Part shown: one piece after another, positions 31,501-43,500 of the stretch
Position numbering within the stretch: the stretch's first letter is position 1
Layout: each line of letters begins with the position of its first letter
Source of the DNA: Pleodorina starrii
Taxonomy: Eukaryota > Chlorophyta > Chlorophyceae > Chlamydomonadales > Volvocaceae
NCBI GenBank assembly: GCA_030267565.1
Contig: BRXU01000057.1
Location: forward strand, 99,501 to 163,500
Length of the DNA: 64,000 bases
Direction: 5' to 3'
Position numbers and translations under genes: made by a program
The notes under the pieces: generated by a model
The model's database searches: none
Seen by the model: the letters and a program-made list of their open reading frames with translations, nothing else
Told to the model about the DNA's origin: nothing

Positions 31501-34470
31501 AGGCAGGCAGCGCAGCACAGGCAACACCAGGCACCACCCACCCACCCACCAGGTACACCGCGGTCTCGAAGTCGAATCGCGCGGCGAGGCCCAGCGCTGT
31601 CAGCGTCTGCGACATTGTATCGCACTGCAAGGAGCCGTCTTCCAGACTGCGGTAAATGAAAGCACCCGGCATTCGACGACCACGCACGCGCACAGCCGTC
31701 CTGCATGCATGCATGTGGCGGGCGGGCGGGCGGGCGGGGGCAGCCACGTGTTATGTTATACATCTATCTATCTACCTGGGCGGGTGGGTGGGTGGCGAGA
31801 CAGGAGGAGCAAACGAAGCTTTCGCAGTTGCGGTCGGCGCCAATGATAGATGACGTATTGGTGCTGGTGACGTGGCGATAGAGGATGCGCTGCATGTCGC
31901 CGTCCTTCCCCCTTCCACGTGCAACTGAAGTTAAGTAAGCGAGGGATCCGCCTCTCTAACCAGCCCCATTGCGCTATCCCGCGTATGGCTGCGTGCGCCT
32001 TACTCATATCTTGCCTGCCTGCCACGCAGCAACATGCAACACATGGCGCTGTCACGTATTCCCCGCCGCCCCCCGTTTCGTACTGGCGTGTATCCAGAGA
32101 CCCAAGGGGGGCGTAACTGTAGGTGGCACATTCAGCAGCAGCAGCAGCAGCAGCAGCACACCGCTGACGCACGTACGGTAGATCGGACGTAGGTATGCAC
32201 ACTGCCCTATCTACGTAGCGGCCGATAACTAACTCGCACTGACCCATCCACGCACCTGAATGCGGGATGAAACACCCCGGCCGCTGGGTGGAAGCCGTCG
32301 GGAGCTTTCAATGCGGTGCCAACTCCCCCGCTGCCGCCAGCTGCTGCGGCCGCCTGGTTGCTGTCGCCTCCACTGCCTCCGGACTCAATGCTCGGTGCCC
32401 CAGCGGCGTCCCCAGCACCCGGCAGCCGCCGCCGCCGCCGCCCAGACGAGGACGACGACGCGGGCAGCTTTATGTACACCGCCACCAGCTGAGTACGACC
32501 GCCCGCCCGCCGGGGTGCGTGGAACAAGGGAGGCCACCGATGGGGACACAACGACTTACGTAATAAGCGACATACGTACAGCACAAACCCGGGCTTTGCT
32601 TTGGGATATGCAAGGATGGCACCTGCTGCAGGTAAACACTCAACGTGCATGTCTGTATGTGCAAATACCGTAGAGCGGCGGCGGTGTGAACTGCATGCAG
32701 TCACTCTATCTAGCTACGTACGAGCGAGGTACGACGGAGGTACGAGTTCGTTAGAAGGTAGACATGTTTGCAGTGCCAAAGCTCTGCAGGCAGCACGGGC
32801 CTACGTATGTTGCCCCCGAGCACGCATTTTAATTTGGTGACGAAAGAACGGATGGAGGGGTAACACCCTGGATTGCTGGCTGGCATGCCCCACGCAGGGA
32901 CAGATGCGGCATCCGTCCCCCACAACCGTCCGGCGGCCTCAGTCGTACATCCCGTACATGCATGCAATCAACATTCAACAACACAGACCTGCAGCCGAGT
33001 CCTTCAGCACAGTCCTCGCTCGGATAGATGGCCGCTTCAACGGGGCAGGCAGGCAGGCAGGCAGGCAGGCACGTGGATGGATGGGTCCGTCATGTTGTGC
33101 CATTATCTACCGGTATGGTACTCACCACCGGCTGCTGCTCATGCGGGTCCGGCAGGCCGCCCTCCACCTCCCGCTGCTGCTCCTGGCCGCCCTCCGCCGC
33201 CTGCGCGTTGCTCAACATCTTTCTTGTCGTGTGGGCCAGCTCCCGTGCCTCGTCAGCCAGGTGCGGGCCAAAGAGCTGCTCAAAGGTGCTCGGGAACACA
33301 ACCCCTTGAAGCTCAACCAGGCTCGCATCCACCAATTCCCGCCTCTCCTTCTCCAACCTGCGCTGAGACGCAGACACCTTCTCCAAGGCCGCCCCTCCTG
33401 CGCCCGCCCCAGCCTCCGCCCCAGCCTCCGCCCCAGCCTCCGCCCCAGCCCCAGCCCCAGCCTCAGCCTCAGGCCCAGGCTCAGGCTTTGTCCGCTTTGA
33501 CGGCACCCGCTGCATCAGCGGCTGTTGCTGATCCTCGCCTCGCCGCTGCTCACACGACCTCTTCACGGATGAAGTGGGTGCTGCTGCTGCTGCTGACACC
33601 TCGACCACATCCTCGACCACATTCTTGTCCAGCGGCCGCTTCTGCTCAGATCCAAGCAGGGGGGGGCAGGATGTCAGCAGGGGAGAGGGGATCACCGGTT
33701 GTTACCCGCCAGCCAGCCAGCCATCCAGACACATACATGGAGCTTTATTTCGGGTGTTGATGACAGCTGAGAGCAGGAGGGGAGCAGGAAGCCATTCATA
33801 TCTTCCGAAGGAAATAAACATCATAGCTACGTACTGTTCAAGCATTGCAGGCACCCGGCATATACACACACTTTGGTAGATGTGTGAACTCCCGCTGGGC
33901 TGGGCTGGGCTGGGCTGGGCTGGGAAAACGTGCATGCGCCCGTTACCATTCAAGCGGTAGTGCCATACATGTCGGGCCGTCCGGGTCGTCCAAGGAGGGA
34001 TGGACGGCGAATTGGAAACAGGCGGGCAGCCGGCTGGCGGGCCAGGGGAAGTGATCATGACAGGTACCAACCAACCATGCGGGAGCAATAATCAGGTAGG
34101 TAGGTACATTGCACAGATGATTGGCAGCAGGAGGGGCGCAAAGCATGCTGTGCCCTCCCCACCGCCCTAAGACTGCAGCCCGGGCGCGCCCTGCTCCCAC
34201 CCCTTCCTCTGGATCGATGTCCCTCGCCCCGTCACCCCCGGCGCATGCTGCTGGCTGGGTCAACCCCGCCCCGCCCCACCACTCGGTGCCCACAGCACGC
34301 ACCTCTCCCGCTGAGTAGCTCTGATCGCCGTCCACGTGGAGGCCCCGCCCGCCTGCCCCGGCCTCCGCGCTCTCCGCCTGCCCCGCCTGCCACTCTGCCT
34401 GCTGCCCCTCTGCCTGCTGCTGCTGCTGCTGCTGCTTCCGCCCCGCTTGCTGCCCTCCAGGCCGGTCACC
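28569..34470 (-). CDS. Large Ala/Pro/Gln-rich protein, probably nuclear; start unresolved
   Basis: Exons in transcript order: 34303-34470, 33126-33644, 32256-32488, 31776-31904 (least certain; its length is a multiple of three so it could be skipped), 31550-31646, 28569-31289. Phases agree and give 1288 codons before the stop, but no ATG begins the frame. A first exon at 34675-34677 (ATGGCGGAGACT, then GTAACC) is one weak candidate. Parts: Gln-rich start; basic stretch near KRPLDK and SKRTKP; a Glu/Ala/Gly repeat; a charged helix ([16 protein letters not shown]); the compact segment [15 protein letters not shown] to [22 protein letters not shown], the part most likely conserved; a long Pro/Gln/Leu/Lys repeat (about 30800-31110); Ala-rich spacer; RVSF at 29121-29132 followed by an acidic Ser run; Gly/Ser repeats; C-terminal helix [14 protein letters not shown]. 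Function unknown. Confidence 0.6.
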
Positions 34471-34794
34471 CTGCGTGCGGAAGTGGAGGGCGGTGGAAGG
34501 TGAAATGACTAGATAGAGGCGGCAGCAACTGAGTCGACGCGTACGTCTTATATATAAATCCTAATATTAGTTGGTTGCCCTTGGGGAGCATTACCCTCCC
34601 CTCAGGGTATCCCCGTCCCCTCAGGCATCCCCCGGGGTACCCAAATAAGGGTTACAGTCTCCGCCATCAATGCCAGGTAGATGCATGGCATACATCCCCC
34701 CAATGAATGAATGTGACAACTTTTCCTAATAACAACACAACTTTATAACGGATTTACACATCATCATACACGTCATAGATGAACACTAGCAAGC
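34471..34794 (-). promoter_or_regulatory. Short spacer between two co-directional minus-strand genes
   Basis: Contains TGTAA on the minus strand at 34754-34758 and 34652-34656, possible poly(A) signals for the gene ending at 34795, and an AT-rich TATATATAA stretch at about 34548-34556 that could be a TATA element or intron sequence of the next gene. [14 protein letters not shown] repeats fill the rest. Confidence 0.35.
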
Positions 34795-37700
34795 CTACAG
34801 CAATCTCGCCTTGCTTGCTGCCACCAGCCTCCTGCCGGGTCTCAAAACCAGCTGCTGCTCGATGACGCCGTCACCATGATCACCATCCCCAGCCGCCTCA
34901 ACCATGTCATGCTTGTCTCCATGGTTGTCAACAGCACCTCTTCCGCCACCATTAACACCAGCAGCAGCAGCAGCTGCAGTGGTGGTGGTTGCTGTCGGCT
35001 CTCCGGACGGGCTAATTGAGCTGATGAGCTGCTGTGGTTGGCGTGACGACCTTGTCAACACTCGTGATGGAACGCTCAGACGAAGTGATCGTGGAGGCTT
35101 CCCGTTTCGCTGGCGGTCACAACTGCCCACTTCACCTTTTGGAGCCCTGGCGACCTCTGTCTCCAACCGGCGGTCGGCCCCCGTGGGTGCTGGTGGCTTG
35201 CAGGGCATTGCTGTGGCCTCCTGGGTCCTGAAGGGCGTTGCCGCAGTGGCACCTGCTGCCGCCAGAGCAGGGCCTGCTGGCTGCTGCTGCTGTGTCGCCG
35301 TGGGCATGCCTGCCGAGGTCGCCCCAAGGGGTCGTTCACCAGGGCCCAGCAGGCCCAAGTGTGCAGCAGGGCCACAGGTGGTGGTTACAGCAGTGGTGGC
35401 AGTTGTGGCGGCAGCAGCCCGGGTTGCAGGGCTGGGTGCTGCACTGCTGCTGGGGGCCTCGCTGTCCTCTGGCCTCCACCCATCAGCAGCCGCCACTTCA
35501 TCAACCTGGGCAGCTGCTGCAGCCAACATTGTGCCCCCCGCATCATCACCATCGCCAGCAGACACTACCGCCGTCGCTGGAATGTCGTCTGCTGCCATCA
35601 CCACCGCTGTGTGTGCCGCCGCGGGCTGCTGTGTTGCCCTCCCCGCTTCGGCCTCCTCCACAATGCAGCCCATCAGGAAGCACAGCCGCTGCAGCAGCAT
35701 GAGCAGCGACTCCAACCACCACCTTGCCCCGTAGCGCAGCTGCTCAAGCTGCAGGCCACGGATGTCCAGACACCCCTGCCCGAACAGCTTCACCAGCACC
35801 AGCAGTGTGGCAGGCATGGCAATCCCACAGCTGGCCACAGGGGGGTGCTGCTGCCGTACTCCGCGCCACAGGAAAGGGCGTCTGCATCCCAGCAGCTGCA
35901 TCAGGCGGTGGGTGGCCATGTAGGCTCCCTCGGTGTCCACCACCACATTCAGCACATCCCACATCAGCTCGCTCGTGTCACGAACTGCTTGGGCGGCCTC
36001 CTCAGCGTCCGACGAGAAGAAGGGGCCAGCAACCTGGGCGGTCCAAGCCGCTGCCAGGCTCTCCACCTTCGAGAGCAGCCGGGAGATATCGGGGCGCTCT
36101 GCTGGGCTACCCCACATGCCTGCTGCCTGCTGACTGCGCGTGCACATTGTCGGCTGCTGTGGCGCGGCGGCATCCAGCTCCGTTGCATCTTGTACGTCCG
36201 GGCATCCAGCCCGAAAGCCCAGTGCCACCTCGATCCATGTCTGCTGCTCCCTTAGCAGGGCTATCTGCGCCTTCCAGACCTCCCACTCATCTTCTGCGGC
36301 CCCAATCGTTGATCCCCCAGCAGTAGTAGTGGTAGTGGCACCACCCCCCGGTACAATGGCCTGCTGCACCAGTACTGAGACCAGGTGAACCGCCTCCGAG
36401 TCCAATACCTCCAGCTCGTCACTCAACTCCAAGGCACCCTGCTGCAGGCGCGGACCAGGCGGCTCCGGTTGCTGACATTGCGTCCCCTGCTGACCGGCGG
36501 CGGCAGCTGTCATGTCGTCAGCCCGTGCCTGCTGCTGCTGCTGCTGCTGCTGTTGGGCAGCGACAAGCATGTGCTGGACCGAGACCAGCAGGTGCCGCAG
36601 CTCTTTGCACAGGCTCCCACACAGCACACTGTTGTTGCTGCCCTCCCCCTTAGCCCTGCTGCTCAGTCGCAAGGTTGCTGCGTCCAGGTGGCCCGCCTGC
36701 ACCAGGCAGCATAAGGCCCCCAGGGTGGCCACAGCCCGCAGCAGAATCAGGCCATCGTTGGCTGACGCAGTGGTGCCGCCATCTGAGCTGCTGCCACCAC
36801 ACCCAAGGTTGCCGCTGTTGCACTGCTGACGGCGGCAAAGCTGCTGATCCCAGAGTGTCAGAGCTCCCTCCAGCTGTGATGTCAGTTGCTTCACCGCATC
36901 AATGGCAGCCCCGGCCTCTTTACCCGCAGCCAATAGCCGCCGGCACAGCTCAACCACCTGGGCCACCTCCTCCTCATCTGCAGCACTCGGCTGCCATGCC
37001 ATCACCCGCACTGCTGCTGATGGCGATGGGCCGCTGTGAGGCTTGGATGCCCCTGCCCCTGCCCCCGCTTGGCCAAGCCGTGGCGGCGGCGTGTTCATTA
37101 CATCCTTGACGCACTGCATGGCTGCCTCGTGCACACGGTCCAGGACCACCTTCACGGGGTGGTTCTCCGGCAGGTCTTCAGGGCTCCGAGTGGCGGCCCG
37201 AGATGTGTAAGCCCAGTCAAGGCCCGGGCGCTCAAGCGCACCCTCTGGTGGTGGCCCCGCTGGCCCCTCGCCTGCTGCTGCTGCTGCTGCGGGCCACCAG
37301 CCACCTCCAGAGGCATCATCAGGCGGTGGTGCAGCCCCATCCATGCGCGCAGAACCCGCATCATCCCGTCGTGGCCGGAACAAGGCCGGCAACCGCCGCT
37401 TGTACCACTCATCCACACGGGAAACAAGGAAGGCCAGGCGCAAGCACAGCCAGGATAGGAGTGCGAGAGTCGGAAACATGTTGCCGAGAAGTGTCAGGGG
37501 CGGCTGCTCCAACAGCCCCTCAAAATGGGCTCCAGGGTGACGCTGCTGCTGATCTGCAGCAGGCGGCTGCTGCTCGCTGTGGCCCACTGCACGCGCACGT
37601 GATGTGACCTCCACTGCGTCGTTGCCGTCGGCAGCAGAGTCAGCCACGTCTTGGCGGCCCCGCTGCCCGCCGTGCAGACCCTGCTGCTGCCAGTAGTCCG

Positions 37701-37938
37701 ATGTGTCACCACTCAGACTGTCACACGCGTGTGCAAGGCTGCGGGTGGCTCCATGCTTCTGCTGCAGCAACCATTGCTGCTGCTGCAGCTGCTGCTCCTC
37801 CTCCGGCTCCTCCGACTGCTGGGTAGTGGTACCTCGGCTGCTGGCGGAGGAACTGGAAGGCTGCAGGAGCGGTGGGCCGCACGGTGGCAGGGTCGAGGGT
37901 GCGTGGTGAGTAGTTCCATTATTCCGGAGGGTGGGCAT
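34795..37938 (-). CDS. Gln/Ala-rich 1047-aa protein, single exon, unknown function
   Basis: One open frame with stop at 34795-34797. The frame extends to a GTG at 38064; the ATG at 37938 (MPTLRNNGTTHHAPS) is taken as start, and an ATG at 38052 is possible. The N-terminal third is low complexity (Ser, Thr, Gln). Residues about 148-172 (FPTLALLSWLCLRLAFLV) could be a membrane helix, followed by the basic segment DEWYKRRLPALFRPRR. The middle has many Leu/Ala-rich amphipathic helices with conserved-looking cysteines (ATLGALCCLVQAGHLDAATL; GCLDIRGLQLEQLRYGARWWLESLL), suggesting a helical fold. The last quarter is Ala/Thr/Gly-rich. CAG/CTG codon runs are common. No family is recognised. An intronless 3.1-kb frame stands out among intron-rich neighbours. 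Confidence 0.65.
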   Translation of the reverse strand: MPTLRNNGTTHHAPSTLPPCGPPLLQPSSSSASSRGTTTQQSEEPEEEQQLQQQQWLLQQKHGATRSLAHACDSLSGDTSDYWQQQGLHGGQRGRQDVADSAADGNDAVEVTSRARAVGHSEQQPPAADQQQRHPGAHFEGLLEQPPLTLLGNMFPTLALLSWLCLRLAFLVSRVDEWYKRRLPALFRPRRDDAGSARMDGAAPPPDDASGGGWWPAAAAAAGEGPAGPPPEGALERPGLDWAYTSRAATRSPEDLPENHPVKVVLDRVHEAAMQCVKDVMNTPPPRLGQAGAGAGASKPHSGPSPSAAVRVMAWQPSAADEEEVAQVVELCRRLLAAGKEAGAAIDAVKQLTSQLEGALTLWDQQLCRRQQCNSGNLGCGGSSSDGGTTASANDGLILLRAVATLGALCCLVQAGHLDAATLRLSSRAKGEGSNNSVLCGSLCKELRHLLVSVQHMLVAAQQQQQQQQQARADDMTAAAAGQQGTQCQQPEPPGPRLQQGALELSDELEVLDSEAVHLVSVLVQQAIVPGGGATTTTTAGGSTIGAAEDEWEVWKAQIALLREQQTWIEVALGFRAGCPDVQDATELDAAAPQQPTMCTRSQQAAGMWGSPAERPDISRLLSKVESLAAAWTAQVAGPFFSSDAEEAAQAVRDTSELMWDVLNVVVDTEGAYMATHRLMQLLGCRRPFLWRGVRQQHPPVASCGIAMPATLLVLVKLFGQGCLDIRGLQLEQLRYGARWWLESLLMLLQRLCFLMGCIVEEAEAGRATQQPAAAHTAVVMAADDIPATAVVSAGDGDDAGGTMLAAAAAQVDEVAAADGWRPEDSEAPSSSAAPSPATRAAAATTATTAVTTTCGPAAHLGLLGPGERPLGATSAGMPTATQQQQPAGPALAAAGATAATPFRTQEATAMPCKPPAPTGADRRLETEVARAPKGEVGSCDRQRNGKPPRSLRLSVPSRVLTRSSRQPQQLISSISPSGEPTATTTTAAAAAAGVNGGGRGAVDNHGDKHDMVEAAGDGDHGDGVIEQQLVLRPGRRLVAASKARLL

Positions 37939-40510
37939 ACATGAGGAGACGCGCAACAGCTGTGAGGGTTGTAAGCAAGTGTTGGACGGACGTAAGGAGC
38001 GGAAGTAGTAATGAGAATGGTGGGGCACACATACAGCCAGACAGAATACCATGCAAGAGACCACACACTACCTGCGCGCGGGCGGCCGTCTTGTCCTCGC
38101 GACCCGTCCCTGCAAACTGTTGCACCCCTTTGCCCTTTTCGGGCTTTTGTGCTGCTGCGGGCGAGCCTGCGGGCGTCGAAGTTTGTGGGCGATGGGTAAC
38201 CGTGCGTGTACGGGACACTGGATAGGGGAGACGTTTGTAAGTGTTCTCTCCCTGCCTACCCTTTTTAACGCCGGTTCGATTGGGCTTGCTGTCGCAATCA
38301 CGGCCCTGCATGCCGTGGCCCTCGCCTTTCATGCTGTGGGACGACTAATAAGTTGCCCAGTTGCCACCGTGCTCCACAAGGCATCTGCCTGCAAGGCCGT
38401 TAACCACCGCGATACGTCAATCAATTGATGAAGCAAGTCTGGACAGAGCCTGCATGAAATTTTGTCTCCGCACCTAAAGTTTAGTTCCCCTCAGAGCTCG
38501 GGTTCCCCTCTTACGCGCAAGAAAACTCATAGTAAAAGTTAATGATATTCGACATTAGATTTACGTGCGAGTTTTAATGAGAAAGCTTTAAAAGCCTGCT
38601 TTTACATTACGCGCGTTTTTGGTGCACGACGGACGGGAGCTGGCGCCGGCACCTTTATCCAGGCTCGCTGGGTGTAAGGATGAGCCTGCAAAAGAAATGT
38701 TGTGTCATGTTCCATTGCACGAAGTGTTTCTGTATTGTGACATGCTTCCGACAAACACCAACGGTCGCTGTACAGACGCCCAACCAACTACCAGGCGGCG
38801 CCAGTAGTTGTATACTGCGTCCTTATACCCAAAATGATTATATTGATGTTTGGTCGCTTGCATTGCGCAACTTGTGTCAGCTTCGGAACACCCAAATGTA
38901 CACATGTCGTCTCGACATCTTCTAAGTACGCTATCTTCTAACGACTGTAATGAGTTAATGACGACGACCCAGAGATTTTATTACGTGACTTGGCACAGGT
39001 TTATCGCTTTTCCTTGAATGCTCGGATGAGCTTCAGGCGTGCTTGGCGTCCCCCGGGTTGTGGAGGTATCCCGCTGTGTCCAAGACCCCACCGTAGCCCA
39101 CGTTACGAAGCGCGCCTTGAAACCCAACGACCAAGGCTTCAGCTGGTCGAAGGGCTCTGTTGTTGTCACAACTGGCACGTCCGGCTCTTCGCTGAGCAGT
39201 GCGGCTGAACAAGCAAACGCACGTCCGCCCTGCGCAAAAGCGCTGGTGGTCGGTCGCCAGTCACTGCCTTGCATACTGCGGCCAACAGCGCTGGGGGAGC
39301 ACGAACCCCGGGAACAACACGAACTGGAGGAATGCGGCGCGATACATCGCGATGAATCTTGACGTTTGACGGACGGCTTGCAAGCCATGACCACACCGCA
39401 TTGTTGCTTGAACGCGTGCGAACGTGGAACTGCGCCGAGATTCTAGGAGCGTGACCATCCGGTCACAGATTTCCCAAGGTTGGAAATGGCCGCCTCGAAG
39501 GGAGAATGTCGGATATGAACCGCTTTACAGTGGACCCGATTGTGTCTGCACATGTCTAGAGGGAGCCCTTCTTTTTTTTGCAAGACAGGGCAGTAAGCCA
39601 TTACATCCGTCCAAAACATGCATCACGCTGTGGTGATTCCCCCAAAAAAGCTGAGGGGCGTGAAAATCCGCACATACACCATGCAGCGCGTCTTCACCGG
39701 CCCGCAAAGCATGCGGCGTTTCCAGTATGCTTTCCGAACAGACACGAACAACACGGCAAGGGGCGCCCATGATGAATGTGCGGTTGACAGAAGCGCCGCC
39801 CTCCCCGACAGCGCGCATACACCTTCTCATAGGCCCTGCCTTTGAGTGACAACGTACGAATCCACGGACGGGTAATGCTCTTTGCCACTACGAGACCCGC
39901 TACCTGCGGAGTCTATCATAGCCCATACCCAGCTAGGCTAGACGGGTGTGCAAGCTCGGTAGGCCAAGTAGCCAGGCGGGAACGCACACGAACCTGTTGA
40001 TCGTGCGCATGCATCGGATTTACGTCTATCCTGAACCACATTGTTATGAAACACAAGACGACGACCCGGCACTAGCCACGAACGCCAAGGAGGTGCCTCT
40101 GCCAGTCCGGACACCCGCGACCATGGCCCCTGCTCCTGCACCAGATCGCATGGCTCGACTATTGCTGCGGATTAACTTCACTGCATGAGCTTCCTGCAAC
40201 CCTTTCGCTACCGATACACAAATACACAAGGGCGGGCATTGGACTGCCGAAAGTATTGAAGGCGGATATCCAACTTCCCAAAGATTCACAAAGCAATCGC
40301 CGGTGTCAACGCTGTCCTCACAAGCGCTTGGCCAGCGGCACGATCTCATAGACCATCCCGGGGGCGCGGAATGGCGCCCTGTCCAGCTCAGGACTGGCGT
40401 GTCATACTGCAAGCTCCGTTCCGGCCTCGTGGTGAAACCCGAACCTTAAGATGGTGTCAGGTGCGCGACATCAACTCTGCGTGCACTTGACGTAGCCGCG
40501 TTGCCGCGCT
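37939..40510. other. Intergenic: upstream region of the 34795-37938 gene and 3' UTR of the coiled-coil gene
   Basis: No supportable coding sequence. Minus-strand TGTAA signals at 39601-39605 and 39525-39529 give the coiled-coil gene a 3' UTR of about 0.9-1.0 kb. 38430-38960 is relatively AT-rich. The minus-strand frame 38981-39394 (137 codons) and the plus frame 39618-39845 were considered and left out for lack of codon bias. Confidence 0.5.
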
Positions 40511-43500
40511 TTACGCCTTTCGCCTGTTCTTTTTGCTGGCAGTCTTGAAGCCGTCCGGGTCGGACGTGGAGGGACCCTTGAAGGCCTCGGCCGGCGTCGG
40601 TAGCGAGCCGTCGGCCGCCGGGGTGGCCACAGGCGTCTCAACCTTCGCCCACTGCCGCGGCTGCGGCCCGGCCGGCACGGGCCGGGGCGCTGGGGCCGCT
40701 ACAGGTGCGGGGGCCGGCGCAGCCACCGGGCCGCCGTTGGCCTGCGGTGCGGCTGCGGCTGGGACCACAGGCCGGACGGGGCTAGCAGCCGCAACCGGCG
40801 CAATGGGGGCGACTGCCAGTGGAGTGTATGCCGCGGGTGCCGGCGCATCGGCTGCGGCGGCGGCCGCCGGGGCCGCTGGCGCTGACGCGTTGGCCGAGCC
40901 GAGGACGACGCTGTATTGCTGCTGGATCTGTGGGCAATGGCACATTGGGCAATGGCACATTCACACCCGCGATATTTATGTGTGGCCAACAGACTTAGTA
41001 CATGGTGGATCTGCGGATGACTCATGGCGGCTCCCGCACTGGGAGCAAGTGAAGAGCAGTCTGAACCAACGTACCATTTGAAGAGTACCTGGTCTTTTGG
41101 TTATTAAGGTAAAAACCCTAAAACCCTAAAGGTTCGGCACATGTGCAGCGACATGGAGCAACCGGGCATCACCAATTGCGCCCCCAAATCCCCAAAAACC
41201 CCAAACGCGGCGCGCCCGATCGACCCCAAGCAACCCACTGTTTCTACCTGAGCAGTCAGCGCGTCCGCGTTGCGAGTATGGGCCGCAATCACAGCTGCCT
41301 TCTCCGGGTTGAAGCGCACCATGGCGTCATACCGCTTGAGCGCCTCGGCCCGCACCTGACGATTGGAGTAGGGCGCCGGACAAGGAGATATTGAAAAGAT
41401 ACGTTACTTATCAGATACGTTACTTACCAGAACGACGCGAACCACACACACGTGTCGGACCCACTGCCAGTACCGCAACACCACGCACGTTCACGTGCAC
41501 GCGAAATGACGCGCCACACATCCCGTCCTGTCGCCCTGGATGCAGTGCAAAACGGACCAAAGGATGGCCTCAGGACATCTCCGCACCCTTCCTGCGCACC
41601 TACCTGCGCGGCGGTGGCGACCATCTCCTCCGCCATGCGCATCGTGTCCGCCAACAGGTTCTCTGCCTCATTGGACTGGCGCCTGCGGTTAATGGGGCAA
41701 AGCGAGAGGTGGCAGCAGTTGCCGCCCACCGAGTCATTTATGCCGAAAGCCGACCCGCTACCAGTCTCTTCCCTCTGACTGGACTGGAGTAGCGGCCGTT
41801 CCTTCTTCATTCGCTAGCGAAGTCACTTAACTGCCTCCACCAAAAATACAAGCGCATCCCCCAACATATTGTCGGGTCACGTGGTCAAGGTGGACTGGGC
41901 CAAAGGGAGCCCACGTCCCGTGCAAGCGCTGGCGCCCACGGCAGCCCCGGCGACGCGAAAAGTCGCTTTGACAGGACGGATGTCCTTGCCCCTTCCCACA
42001 CATGCTGAAAGTTGGGAAGCTCCATCAATCGGTTGTATTTTTGAGGCGGCGACGTGCACGATCACACGTCCACCCATCCGCACCACACCCACTTGCTGTC
42101 TTCCAGGATTTTGCCCGCCACCGCGCCCAGCTGCGCCAGCTTGGATGCTTGCGCGATGCGCTGCCGGCAGAAGGCCAGCTTGGCGGGAACCTCGGCCAGC
42201 GCGGCCAGCGCCACGCCCAGCAGGTGCTCTGCCGCGGCCACGTACTCCACCGGGGAGTTGACCTGCATGTTATGGGGCCAGTAACCTATGGCGGTGCCCA
42301 TGGAAAGCTGAGGAACGCCAGGAACGCGGCGGCCCGGAACTGTCGGCCTGGGGCAGGCACGGACCTACAACGGATTGCGCTTTCCCGAGCATGCGAGGCC
42401 GTCGTGTGGCCAGAAAGTAGGCACCGCATTGCAACGGCGCACCAGCGGATGCACCGATGCAGTCACAATGCCCAACGTTCCCAATGCGGCAAGACTCACC
42501 TGGGCCGTCTGCACGTTGAGGACCTGCTCTGGGGACGCCGATGCCGCGCGGCGGGGGTCCGCCAGATCCGCAAGAGCGTCCGCCAGTCCCAGCGCATCAC
42601 GGTAGTGCGTAGGGGACAGCGATGCGGGTCCGGCCTGCAGCAGGAGCGCCGCCAATACGGCAACTTCAATGCAAATTAATGGACAACAACGAGCCAGCTC
42701 CCAGAGTCCCATCCAAATTGCACGTCAAACGACAGTGCATACAAGATTGAGAGAACACATGGCTAACACGCAGCAACGGCCGGCGATTTATCCGCACCTG
42801 CGCCCGTCCTCCCTTGCCGCCCACCCCACTGCCGTTCTCCCACACCGCCCGCTGCCTCGCTGCCAGTGACGTGCGCTTGTCCTCGATCTCCTTCGCTTGC
42901 GCGCGCAGGGACTGGAGCTGTGCCTCCAGGGTACGGATCTGACTCGAGACCTGCCACGACAAAGGGACATCCATCGCCATCGTTTGAAACAGCGCACCGC
43001 ATCAAACCGTTCATGAGGGTAACCCGTGGACCCAAGCGAGAGCACACAGCCATCTGTATGATCAACCTCTTGCCCCCAAACGTGGACAAGCTACACAGAA
43101 TTTCTAGCGTTAATCCAAACCCGAAATCGCAAACGTTCGAACAGCCATGCACTACCACACCTGCGCGGCCTGCGTAGCAAGGATCTCCTCCTCGCGCTTG
43201 TAGCTTGCTGCCTGCGCGGCGCGCGACGAGGCGTCCACCGCCGGGGCACCCGCCGACTTCGACTCCTGCAATGTCGCAAACCCAACCAAGCTGCATTCTA
43301 AGCGAAATGCCAGGACGATGGGTGCGTGCTACGGCCGAAGTGATTGCATGAGTTGAAAGTGCCTGCGTGTAACACTGAATACCGCCCGACAACTAACCAA
43401 GTTGATCCTTGCGGTGAGAGCAAGGCATGCTGTATCATCATCCCCCATTATATATCTGATGCCACCGTTGCAGACCCGCACGCCTGACATCCGCTCTCGC

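Noticed and set aside
38981..39394. 137-codon minus-strand ORF between two genes
   Set aside because: Codon use is unlike the neighbours, no domain, and it probably lies beyond the poly(A) signals of the coiled-coil gene; left as intergenic.
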